64,000 nucleotides of DNA. Source: Pseudomonadota bacterium (GTDB lineage: Bacteria > Pseudomonadota > Alphaproteobacteria > Acetobacterales > Acetobacteraceae). The position numbers and the translations under genes are program-made. The DNA is taken from contig JAFEFW010000622.1 of NCBI GenBank assembly GCA_018240405.1, positions 43,326 to 107,325 on the forward strand. The letters run 5' to 3'. Every line of letters begins with the position of its first letter. Positions within the stretch are counted from its first letter, which is position 1. The notes under the pieces were generated by a model. That model saw only the letters and a program-made list of their open reading frames with translations. It had not been told where the DNA came from and did not search any database. This document shows positions 19,385 to 27,586 of the stretch, piece after piece.

Positions 19385-20277
19385 CGAGGCGCCTCCTCCG
19401 GCGCCAGTAAGGGCGCCCCAGCCCGCTCATACCATGCCAGGATATCCGCCCAGATGCCTTCCGCCGTTTCGGCAAAGGAGAACAGCGTCCGGTCAACCGG
19501 CTCGATCATGCCTTCCTCGACCAGCACGTCAGGATTGAACAAGCGGCGCCAATAGTCCTCGCCGACCAGGATGATGGGCAACGGCACCAGCTTGCCCGAT
19601 TGCACCAGGGTCAAGATCTCGAACAACTCGTCCAGCGTGCCGTAGCCGCCTGGAAACACCACCAGGGCCCGCGCGCGCAGCACGAAATGCAGCTTGCGGA
19701 TGGCGAAGTAATGGAAGCTGAAACACAGCTCCGGCGCAACATAGGGATTCGGGAACTGCTCATGCGGCAGTGTGATGTTCAGCCCGATCGACTGGCAGCC
19801 CTGGTCGCGTGCGCCGCGGTTGGCCGCCTCCATGATCCCCGGACCGCCGCCGGTCATCACCAGGATGCGCCCGTCCCGACCGCAGCCTGATACTTCGCTG
19901 ACCAGAGCGGCAAAACGGCGGGCGATGTCGTAGTAGCGGCTGTTGGCACAAACCCGTCGAGCAACGGCAACGCGCGTCTGCAGCGCCTCATTTCCGGGAT
20001 CAGCGGCCAGCGCCGTCTCATACGCCGCAAGCTGGCGCCGTGCCGCCGCCGCCTCGATCACACGCGTGCCGCCGAACACGACAATGGTATGCGCGACACC
20101 ATACTCGCGCATCAGCAGTTCGGCCTTCAGGTAATCGAGCTGCAGCCGGACACCGCGCGTCTCCGGCCTGTCGAGAAAATCCACATCCCGGTCGGCTTCC
20201 CGATAGCTCGGGTGCCGCACGATCGCCTGCACGATTTCCTCCGCGGCGCGCAGCTCCTTGTCCGGGAGATCCGACAC
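19381..20277 (-). CDS. TIGR00730/LOG-family Rossmann protein
   Basis: 298 aa, longer than the usual ~190 because of a helical N-terminal extension. The family signatures are VMTGGGPGIMEAANRGA (about residue 142) and VVFPGGYGTLDE (about residue 211; the classic PGGxGTxxE). Members cleave nucleoside 5'-monophosphates (LOG phosphoribohydrolases) and were once misnamed lysine decarboxylases. It is coupled to the MBL/beta-CASP RNase. It starts 15 nt after the parB stop, so it could be read through from parAB. Confidence 0.9.
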   Translation of the reverse strand: MSDLPDKELRAAEEIVQAIVRHPSYREADRDVDFLDRPETRGVRLQLDYLKAELLMREYGVAHTIVVFGGTRVIEAAAARRQLAAYETALAADPGNEALQTRVAVARRVCANSRYYDIARRFAALVSEVSGCGRDGRILVMTGGGPGIMEAANRGARDQGCQSIGLNITLPHEQFPNPYVAPELCFSFHYFAIRKLHFVLRARALVVFPGGYGTLDELFEILTLVQSGKLVPLPIILVGEDYWRRLFNPDVLVEEGMIEPVDRTLFSFAETAEGIWADILAWYERAGAPLLAPEEAPR

Positions 20278-20292
20278 CGGCGCGGCCGTCCG

Positions 20293-21171
20293 CTAGGACT
20301 GCAATGCTGGTTCGCGGACCAACCGATCCACGATATCCTCGAGCTGGTACAGGTCGGAGAAAGCAATGCGCACCTCACCGCTGCCGCCGCGACCGGTGGT
20401 AATTGTCACACGATAGCCGGTGGCGTCGGCGATGCGGCGCTCCATGTCGACCAGATCGACGTGCTTCGCCTTGGACTTTGGCCCGTTCGTCCGCTCCGAA
20501 ACCTTCCGGGCAACAAGCTGTTCGGTCTGGCGCACCGACAGGCCACGCTTCAGCACCTGATCCACCAGCGCCTCGGGCTGCGGATAGGCGATCAGCGCCC
20601 GCGCATGGCCAAAGGACAGCGCGCCGGCGCGCACCTTCTGCTTCACCGGGTCTGGCAGCTTCAGCAGGCGCACCACGTTGCCAATATGCGCCCGGGACTT
20701 GCTGACGGCGTAGCCGAGGGATTCGTGCGTCAGGCCGAAATCGTGCAGCAGCCGCTGATAGCCTTCCGCCTCTTCCATCGGGTTCAGGTCCTGCCGCTGC
20801 AGGTTTTCCACCAGCGCCAGAACGGCTGCGTCGTTGTCGTTCGTCTCGCGCAGGATCGAGGGAATTTCCGTCACGCCGGCCAGAACCGAGGCGCGGAACC
20901 GCCGCTCCCCGGCGACGATCTGGTAGCGTCCGATCGCGGACGGGTGCGGACGGATCAGGATTGGCTGCAGCAGCCCCTGGGTACGGATCGAGTCGGCGAG
21001 GCTCTGTAACTCCGCCTGGTCGAACTCACTGCGCGGCTGGAACGGGTTCGCGTCGATCTGGTCCACCGGCGTCTTCACCACCATGACGCCCGGCTCGACG
21101 TTCGGCCGCAGGGATGCGTCACCCAGCAGGGCCGACAGGCCACGGCCGAGCCGCGGGGGTGCTTTGCTCAT
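20293..21171 (-). CDS. parB: Chromosome partitioning protein ParB
   Basis: 292 aa. It binds parS and spreads as a CTP-dependent clamp. The N-terminal ParB/Srx fold holds the CTP-binding motif GERRFRA (residues 88-94) and ENLQRQDLNPMEEA. A helix-turn-helix follows (GLTHESLGYAVSKSRAHIGN), with a dimerisation tail at the C-terminus. The ATG overlaps the parA stop by 4 nt. I did not find a parS-like palindrome in the window. Confidence 0.97.
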   Translation of the reverse strand: MSKAPPRLGRGLSALLGDASLRPNVEPGVMVVKTPVDQIDANPFQPRSEFDQAELQSLADSIRTQGLLQPILIRPHPSAIGRYQIVAGERRFRASVLAGVTEIPSILRETNDNDAAVLALVENLQRQDLNPMEEAEGYQRLLHDFGLTHESLGYAVSKSRAHIGNVVRLLKLPDPVKQKVRAGALSFGHARALIAYPQPEALVDQVLKRGLSVRQTEQLVARKVSERTNGPKSKAKHVDLVDMERRIADATGYRVTITTGRGGSGEVRIAFSDLYQLEDIVDRLVREPALQS

Positions 21172-22010
21172 GCGCCGTTCGCCTGGTGCGGGATCATGAT
21201 GGCCTCCTTCCTGAGGACCTCGGTGGCCAGCGCGGCATAGGCCTCGGCGCCGGCCGACTTGGCATCATAGGTCAGCACCGGCTTGCCATGGCTTGGAGCC
21301 TCCGAAACGCGGACGTTACGCGGGATCATGACGTCGAATACCCAATCCCCAAAATGCTCGCGTGCGTCCTTCTCTACCAGGCCGGACAGGCTGTTGCGGC
21401 GGTCGAACATCGTGAGCAGGATTCCAGCCAGCCGCAACCCTGGATTGAATCGACGCCGCACAGCCTCAATCGTATGCATCAGGCTGCTGATTCCCTCCAA
21501 GGCGAAAAATTCCGCCTGCAGCGGGACGACCACGCCGTTGGCGGCGACCAGCGCGTTCAGAGTCAGCAGTCCCAGTCCGGGCGGACAGTCCAGCAGGATG
21601 ACGCGAAAGCCGGCGAACACCGCGGAGCCGGCAAGTGCCTGCTTCAGATGGAACTCCCGCTTGTCCCGATTGACCAGTTCGACCTCCGACCCGGCGAGGT
21701 CGATATCGGACGCGATCAGCGACAGGTTGGGCACGGCGGTCGTCCGTATGGTGTTCTCATCCGGCTTGCCGGTCATCAGCAAGGTGTATGTGCCGTTGTA
21801 GCGCTCACTGCGCTCTACGCCGAGGCCGGTGGAGGCGTTGCCCTGCGGGTCCATGTCGATCAGCAGTGTTGGCACGCCGGCCAGCCCGAGGGCGGCGGCG
21901 AGATTGACGGCGGTGGTGGTCTTGCCGACGCCGCCCTTCTGGTTCGCGACGGCAAGAACGAGCGATCTGGAAATGATGTCCCCCGAATTTTCAGCCGGCC
22001 GGTGTGCCAC
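21168..22010 (-). CDS. parA: Chromosome partitioning ATPase ParA (Soj)
   Basis: 280 aa, with a deviant Walker A KGGVGKT at residues 25-31 (in VANQKGGVGKTTTAVN), followed by LLIDMDPQGN and LLDCPPGLG. It is a DNA-binding ATPase that moves ParB-parS complexes. It is the first gene of parAB. Unlike the usual alphaproteobacterial order, no rsmG or mnmG lies upstream; instead a REPIN-like palindrome and a CoA-transferase gene do. Confidence 0.97.
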   Translation of the reverse strand: MAHRPAENSGDIISRSLVLAVANQKGGVGKTTTAVNLAAALGLAGVPTLLIDMDPQGNASTGLGVERSERYNGTYTLLMTGKPDENTIRTTAVPNLSLIASDIDLAGSEVELVNRDKREFHLKQALAGSAVFAGFRVILLDCPPGLGLLTLNALVAANGVVVPLQAEFFALEGISSLMHTIEAVRRRFNPGLRLAGILLTMFDRRNSLSGLVEKDAREHFGDWVFDVMIPRNVRVSEAPSHGKPVLTYDAKSAGAEAYAALATEVLRKEAIMIPHQANGA

Positions 22011-22047
22011 CGACCCTTATCATGCCGGGCGGCCCGCCGCCCCGTGA

Positions 22048-22153
22048 TCATGGCGGGCGAAGGCTCGCCATCCACGCCTTTGTTTACACTGGCACTGTCA
22101 CCGCGTGATCAAACTCCTTGAAGGCGTGGATGGCAGGCCTTCGCCCGCCATGA
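22048..22153. repeat. REPIN-like long inverted repeat between parA and a CoA-transferase gene
   Basis: Two 33-nt arms (22048-22080 and 22121-22153) are reverse complements with only two mismatches, separated by 40 nt. Each arm also folds on itself (TGGCG...CGCCA type). Two REP-like hairpins in inverted order match the REPIN layout of mobile intergenic palindromes. The arm sequence recalls the ATGGC...GCCATCCACG palindromes common in intergenic DNA of some Alphaproteobacteria (from memory). Confidence 0.7.
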
Positions 22154-22161
22154 CGAGTACA

Positions 22162-23373
22162 TCAATCCCGCGCCGTGATCACCACCCCACTCGCTGCCAG
22201 GGTGGCGACCTGCTCTGCCGTATACCCCGCCTCGGTCAACACCGCGGCGGTATGCTGGCCCATCAGCGGCGACTGCATCCTGACCCCGGGCCTTGCGCGC
22301 TCCAGTCCGAACTCCACCGGCAGCGCCGGCAGTTTGGCCGGTGTGCCACCAGTGCCGCCGAGGCGCGAAATCATTACGTCCAGCAGTCCGCCGGTCGCCA
22401 ACAGATGCGGGTCACTAAAGAGATCTCCCGGCTGCCCGACAGGTGCCCACGACACATTCGCCCGCTCGCAGCGCGCCTGCACGTCATCCTGCGTATAGCG
22501 GGCGATGATTTCCTGCAGCGCCGGGATCAGCCAGGACCGCTCCGCCAGGCGCATCACGTTCGTCGCCAGGCGCGGGTCGGCGGCGAGGTCCTGCAGGCCG
22601 AACTCCTCGACGAATCGCGCCCATTGCTGGTCGGAGGTAACGCCGATGAACAACTGGCCGTCGCCGGCGCACTTGAAGACTTCGTAGATCGCCCAGGCGC
22701 CGCGACGAGCGGGCATCGGCCTGGCTTCGAGTCCGGTGGCGACCATGCCGGCCATGTGCGTGCTCATGAGGAAGGCAGCGCTTTCGAACAACGCGCTGCT
22801 GACGCGCTGTCCCTTGCCGGTCAGGTCGCGCTCCCGCAGGGCCGCCTGCACGGCGATAACGCCGAACACCGCGCCCATTATGTCGATCACCGAAGCGCCG
22901 GCGCGCAGCGGCTGGCCGATCGGGCCGGTCATGAAGGCGAGGCCGGTCTGGAACTGCACCACCTCGTCCAACGCCGGGCGGTGTTCATAAGGGCCGGCGA
23001 GATAGCCCTTCAACGCCAGGTAGATCAGCCGATCGTTCAATGGCGCAAGGTCGCCATAGCCGCAGCCCAGCCGTTCCATCGTTCCCGGACCGTAATTCTC
23101 CAGTACAATGTCGATGGTCGGAATCAGGGCGCGAATCACGGCCTGCCCTTCCGGCTTCTTCAGGTCCACCGCGAGGCTGCGCTTGTTGCGGCTGAACGCA
23201 GCGAAGAACCCGGCGGCGAACCCACCCAGGCTGCGGGTGTGGTCGCCCTTCGGCACCGGCTCGACCTTGATCACGTCGGCACCGAGTTCGGCCAGGATCA
23301 AGCCTGCGGTCGGGCCCATGACGGTGTGGCTAAACTCCAGCACCCGCAGGCCGCGGAGTGGTGTCGCTGACAT
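22162..23373 (-). CDS. CaiB/BaiF (class III) CoA-transferase
   Basis: 403 aa from ATG 23373 (MSATPLRGLRVLE), chosen for the AAGAGGGC ribosome site before it; an upstream in-frame start at 23406 is less likely. The predicted catalytic aspartate is Asp164 in AGASVIDIMGAV. GADVIKVEPV, NKRSLAVDLK and ENYGPGTMERLG are family features. The replacement of GDxxxG by IDIMG suggests a different subfamily from the other two CoA-transferases here. It is monocistronic, with a palindrome right after the stop. Confidence 0.93.
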   Translation of the reverse strand: MSATPLRGLRVLEFSHTVMGPTAGLILAELGADVIKVEPVPKGDHTRSLGGFAAGFFAAFSRNKRSLAVDLKKPEGQAVIRALIPTIDIVLENYGPGTMERLGCGYGDLAPLNDRLIYLALKGYLAGPYEHRPALDEVVQFQTGLAFMTGPIGQPLRAGASVIDIMGAVFGVIAVQAALRERDLTGKGQRVSSALFESAAFLMSTHMAGMVATGLEARPMPARRGAWAIYEVFKCAGDGQLFIGVTSDQQWARFVEEFGLQDLAADPRLATNVMRLAERSWLIPALQEIIARYTQDDVQARCERANVSWAPVGQPGDLFSDPHLLATGGLLDVMISRLGGTGGTPAKLPALPVEFGLERARPGVRMQSPLMGQHTAAVLTEAGYTAEQVATLAASGVVITARD

Positions 23374-23748
23374 AATCTGCCCTCTTATTTCACAAGACCC
23401 GGACAACGATCGTCGCCGCTATCGTTCGGCTCGAGCCACCGGCTTTACTCATCCCAGCAGAGCCGATCCGCATGCCGCTTGAGAACGGCAAGGAACACCC
23501 CTTCGCAGACGCGAGCGCCGCGGCCCGACATAGCTCGAAGGCAACCGACGGGCACGGATCGGGAGATGCCGGGCGCCTCCAATAGGCCGCGCATCGGCGT
23601 TTATCGGCGTTCATCGGCGGTTCTATTTCTTGTGTCCCAGACCATCGGAGCGCTGGCGGTGCGGCCCCGGTGGCTTAACCGCCGATGAACATCGATGAAC
23701 GAAGATGGCCACGGCGGCCGGTGAGCCTCAACGCGCACCGGGTGTGCC
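23374..23748. other. 375-nt intergenic region
   Basis: It holds the upstream region of the CoA-transferase, the inverted repeat described separately (23593-23706), and no convincing gene on either strand. Confidence 0.6.
23593..23706. repeat. Tandem ATCGGCGTT units facing an inverted copy
   Basis: The left side has three imperfect ~10-nt units ending GTTCATCGGCGGTT (23609-23622). The right side begins with its perfect complement AACCGCCGATGAAC (23677-23690) and carries on with a second GATGAAC. The arms are 54 nt apart. Such ATCNGCGTTTATCNGCGTTCATC strings recur in intergenic DNA of several Proteobacteria, so this looks like a dispersed repeat rather than a one-off hairpin. Confidence 0.55.
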
Positions 23749-25077
23749 TCAGCCCGGGAAGAACTGGTTCTTGGGCCGCGGCAGGCCGAGATGGTCGCGT
23801 AGGGTGGTGCCTTCGTATTCCTTTCGGAACAGCCCCCGCCGCTGCAGTTCCGGCACGACCAGGTCAACAAAATCGTCCAAACCGCCGGGGACATACGGGA
23901 ACATGATGTTGAACCCGTCACAGGCGTCGGTGAACAGAAACTCCTCCATCTCATCGGCAATTTGCGCCGGTGTGCCGACCATCGACAACCCGCCATAGGC
24001 GCCGGCGATCTGCGCCAGTTGCCGCACCGTGAGGTTGTCGCGCCGCGCGCGGTCGATCACCCGCTGGCGGCCGGACTTGCTCTGGTTCGTTTCGGGAATG
24101 TCCGGCAGCGGACCATCCAGGTCGAACTGCGATGCATCGCAGCCCAGCGCGATCGACAGCGAGGCAATGCCGCTGTCCGGATGCACCAGGCTGTCGAGCA
24201 GATCCTTCTTCTTCTGCGCCTCTGCCCTGGTTTCACCCACCACCACCAGCACGCCGGGGAGAATCTTCAGATGGTCCGGATCGCGGCCGACCTTCACCAT
24301 GCGGCCCTTCACGTCGGCGTAGAAGTCGCGCGCCGCGGCAATCGGACCGCCGGCGGCAAACACCATTTCCGCGGTTTCGGCGGCAATCTGCTTGCCCGCG
24401 TCCGATGCGCCGGCCTGCACGATCACCGGCCAGCCCTGCACCGGCCGCGCATGGTTCAGCGGGCCACGAACCTTGAAGTGCGGGCCCTTGTGGTTCAGCA
24501 CGTGCAGCTTGTCCGGATCGAAGAAAATGCCGCTCTCCTGGTCGCGCACCCAGGCATCGTCCGCCCAGCTGTCCCACAACCCGGTGACGACATCGTAGAA
24601 TTCACGGCCGCGGTCGTATCGCTCGCCATGCTCGACATGCTCATCAAGGCCAAAGTTCAGGGCGGCGTCGGGGTTCGACGTCGTCACCAGGTTCCAGCCG
24701 GCGCGGCCGTTGCTGATGTGATCCAGCGAGGCGAACTTGCGGGCGATATGGTACGGGTCGTTGAACGTGGTGGACGCCGTGGCAATCAGGCCGATCCGTT
24801 CGGTAACCACGGCCAGCGCCGGCAGCAGGGTCAGCGGATCAAACGAGGTGTTCGTCGCGCTGCGCTTCAATGCGTTCATCGGCATGTTCAGCACGGCCAG
24901 GTGATCGGCCATGAAGAATGCGTCGAACTTGCCGCGCTCCAGCGTCTGGATGAACCGGACGAGGTGTTTGAAGTTGAAGTTCGCATCGGGATACGCGCCG
25001 GGATAGCGCCACCAGGCGGTGTGGATTCCCACCGGGCGCATGAATGCGCCGAGCCGCAGCATCTTCCGCTCCGCCAT
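23749..25077 (-). CDS. NtaA/SnaA/DszA-family flavin-dependent monooxygenase
   Basis: 442 aa, full length for the class C FMNH2-dependent (luciferase-like) monooxygenases that attack nitrilotriacetate, dibenzothiophene sulfone and similar compounds. Family stretches visible are WWRYPGAYPDANFNF, FDAFFMADHLAV, the NGRAGWNLVTT segment and WPVIVQAGASDAGK. It needs a partner flavin reductase, and none is nearby. The substrate cannot be read. It is divergent from the sirtuin gene. Confidence 0.93.
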   Translation of the reverse strand: MAERKMLRLGAFMRPVGIHTAWWRYPGAYPDANFNFKHLVRFIQTLERGKFDAFFMADHLAVLNMPMNALKRSATNTSFDPLTLLPALAVVTERIGLIATASTTFNDPYHIARKFASLDHISNGRAGWNLVTTSNPDAALNFGLDEHVEHGERYDRGREFYDVVTGLWDSWADDAWVRDQESGIFFDPDKLHVLNHKGPHFKVRGPLNHARPVQGWPVIVQAGASDAGKQIAAETAEMVFAAGGPIAAARDFYADVKGRMVKVGRDPDHLKILPGVLVVVGETRAEAQKKKDLLDSLVHPDSGIASLSIALGCDASQFDLDGPLPDIPETNQSKSGRQRVIDRARRDNLTVRQLAQIAGAYGGLSMVGTPAQIADEMEEFLFTDACDGFNIMFPYVPGGLDDFVDLVVPELQRRGLFRKEYEGTTLRDHLGLPRPKNQFFPG

Positions 25078-25162
25078 AGCCCCTACCCCTGACTCCGGAC
25101 CTGAAAGTCGGATAGTATCAGCGCAGGTCCCTTACGCCAAAGCCGTCAGAAGGACGCCGCCG

Positions 25163-25909
25163 ATGGACGCAGAACTGAGCGAACTCGCCCACATGATCGA
25201 GGACGCGGACCGGGTCGTGCTGTTCACCGGCGCTGGGATCAGCACGGAGTCAGGCATCCCGGACTTCCGCAGCCCTGGCGGGGTGTGGACCAAACAGCGA
25301 CCGATCGACTTCTCGGACTTCATGCGCTCCGATGAGGCTCGGCGCGAAACCTGGCGCCGGCGATTTGAGATGGAGCCGACCCTGCGCGCGGCAACGCCAA
25401 ATCGCGGCCATCGCGCGGTGGCGGAGCTGATCCGACGCGGCAAGGCGTCCTGCGTGATCACGCAGAATATCGACGGGCTACACCAGGATTCCGGCATTCC
25501 GGACGCCAAGGTGATCGAACTGCACGGCAACACGACCTACGCCCACTGCCTGGACTGCGGCACGCGCTATGAGATCGATTCGCTGCGCGTGGATTTCGAG
25601 AAGGACCGGATCGTGCCGCACTGCGCCTGCGGCGGCTGGGTGAAGTCGGCGACGATCTCCTTCGGTCAGGCCATGCCGGCCGACGAGATGCGCAAGGCGG
25701 AGCGCGAGACGCTGATGGCCGACCTGTTCATCTCCATCGGTTCGTCGTTGGTGGTCTACCCGGCGGCGGGGTTCCCGGAGCTGGCCAAGCGGAACGGCGC
25801 GCGGCTGGTGATCGTCAACCTGCAGCCGACCGGGCTGGATGAGATTGCCGACCTGGTCCTGAACCGGCCGATCGGCGATACGCTGGGGACCGTGGCGGGC
25901 GTTGATTGA
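25163..25909 (+). CDS. Sir2-family NAD-dependent protein deacylase (sirtuin)
   Basis: 248 aa. It removes acyl groups from lysines using NAD. Visible are GAGISTESGIPDFRSP (about residues 23-38), TQNIDGLH (about 100-107), the catalytic His121 (in ELHGNTT), and zinc ligands Cys129, Cys132, Cys154 and Cys156. The start ATG 25163 is preceded by AGAAGGA with about 8-nt spacing. An in-frame start at 25019 would overlap the divergent monooxygenase gene and is rejected. Confidence 0.96.
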   Translation: MDAELSELAHMIEDADRVVLFTGAGISTESGIPDFRSPGGVWTKQRPIDFSDFMRSDEARRETWRRRFEMEPTLRAATPNRGHRAVAELIRRGKASCVITQNIDGLHQDSGIPDAKVIELHGNTTYAHCLDCGTRYEIDSLRVDFEKDRIVPHCACGGWVKSATISFGQAMPADEMRKAERETLMADLFISIGSSLVVYPAAGFPELAKRNGARLVIVNLQPTGLDEIADLVLNRPIGDTLGTVAGVD

Positions 25910-26057
25910 CGTTTATCAGGCAAGGCTCACCACCAACCAAGCTTATAAGACACATCGGGCGCCGGCGTCTTCCCGTTGTCTCGGACGAGGTCGCTGTACG
26001 CAACTTGGCCCACATCGCAGCGCCAAAGCCTGCCGGCTGCGATCCTGTTTCTTCTCC

Positions 26058-27467
26058 TCATCCAAATGGACGTCTTAGAACGGCCACGTCCTGGTAGCCG
26101 AACATGCATTCCAGGACGTCAAGCACCTCAAAGAACTCACCGCATCGTTGTGCCACAGCAGCGGCACTGAGTTTGACGTTCTTGTAATAGGATGGATCCG
26201 ATATAAGACCCTCTAAGTCATTCGACGGAAGATCAGCTCCACTCCCGTGCCGGCGATAATTCGCGATCCAGACCGGATCAAGGTAACGTGACGCGAACGC
26301 AACCGACGTGTCTCCCGCAAAGGTCAGCAAGGCCAAGCCGCCGGGGGCAAGAATGCGGCGAATTTCCCTCAGCCACGCAATTTGAACATCCGCTGTCAGG
26401 TGCGTCATGACGGAAATGCCATAGACGAGATCAAACGCACCCTCGGCAAAGGCCGTGGGCGGCATGAGCGGCCCAACAGAAAAGGCGACTTCTGGCAGAT
26501 TTTCCTGCGCCCACCTAATGTTGTCGGCGTCGATATCAATTCCGGTTGGCACTGCACGCTCCTCGACGGAGCAAAAGTGCCGAATAACCCGGCCGTGGCC
26601 ACAGCCCCAATCAAGAACGCGCACGCCGTCGCTACTCAACCCGTAATGACGAGCCAGCGACGCAATACGCATGCAGTCACTGTAGCCCCGAACGGCCACG
26701 CTGTGTGCATTCTCAAAACGTTGCACGCGCTGCAACCGGTCGTTTCCCGGGAAGGTGTCATAGGCCGCCATCGACTTCGGCACGTAGAAGCAATTCTTCA
26801 GGTGCCGCAAAGGTGAGTCCTCAGCATCGAAGCTAAACTCGATCCTATAATGAGGCGACGCGAAGCGCCGTTGCCTGGCGCGCAGATCGATTGATATCTT
26901 GAATGTCGCGTAGTCCGCATTAGGCCAATACCAATAGGTTGCTTGCGCATCCCTGCTTGGCAGCGGATACAGAAAATCAAAGCCTGTTTCGAGGCCGTCG
27001 ACTTTGACGGAAACGCGGGATGCGTCGCCACAGGGGGCCAGCGCCAGCCCCGTCATCTCCAGAAGCCCAGCATGCATCGCAATACCATTGGGGGCGACCA
27101 ACGGGAACTTGTGCAGCGCAAGTACGTCCCGTGCCGAAATGCCGCTGGCATGCACGATTGGAGCTATGAGCAACTGCTTCTCGTCCAGGCATTGTCCGTA
27201 CCTGACGAGTCTGACACGTGCTTCCCGGGGTTCACTCACCTCTGGCACCGGCACGCGGAAGACGCCCCGATGACCAAGGATCCTGCCGGAGGGGTCACAG
27301 GCAGGGAAAGCGGGCGCCAGCGGAGTCTGACAACATCCGTCAACCTGCAGCGATAGTCCGCCACAGTCGTTCGGATGTACAGTGCCAATAATGACATCTC
27401 CAATCGCTTCATTGATCGCTGTGCGCACTTCGCTCATCGACTTCTCCATGTAGTTCTGTGTCGACAT
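26058..27467 (-). CDS. SAM-dependent methyltransferase with large N-terminal domain
   Basis: 469 aa. The C-terminal ~200 residues are a class I methyltransferase, with motif I VLDWGCGHGRVIRHF near residue 285 and later VYGISVMTHLTADVQ and ILAPGGLALLTF. The first ~260 residues look like beta-rich domains of a type fused to glycan-linked methyltransferases; the exact family is not recognised. It is the last gene of a leftward block with two glycosyltransferases and a sulfotransferase, so the substrate is probably a surface glycan. Start ATG 27467; ATG 27449 and ATG 27437 are alternatives. The DNA is less GC-rich than in flanking genes. Confidence 0.85.
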   Translation of the reverse strand: MSTQNYMEKSMSEVRTAINEAIGDVIIGTVHPNDCGGLSLQVDGCCQTPLAPAFPACDPSGRILGHRGVFRVPVPEVSEPREARVRLVRYGQCLDEKQLLIAPIVHASGISARDVLALHKFPLVAPNGIAMHAGLLEMTGLALAPCGDASRVSVKVDGLETGFDFLYPLPSRDAQATYWYWPNADYATFKISIDLRARQRRFASPHYRIEFSFDAEDSPLRHLKNCFYVPKSMAAYDTFPGNDRLQRVQRFENAHSVAVRGYSDCMRIASLARHYGLSSDGVRVLDWGCGHGRVIRHFCSVEERAVPTGIDIDADNIRWAQENLPEVAFSVGPLMPPTAFAEGAFDLVYGISVMTHLTADVQIAWLREIRRILAPGGLALLTFAGDTSVAFASRYLDPVWIANYRRHGSGADLPSNDLEGLISDPSYYKNVKLSAAAVAQRCGEFFEVLDVLECMFGYQDVAVLRRPFG

Positions 27468-27586
27468 CTGCCTGCCGGTCGCACTGCCGTAAATCCTTTA
27501 CGTCGATCGACCGGTCCCGCCGAAATAATGCGTAGCGCCTGCGGTGCCGATCGCCCGGCCGGCGCATTTGGGCTACATCCGTCGCG

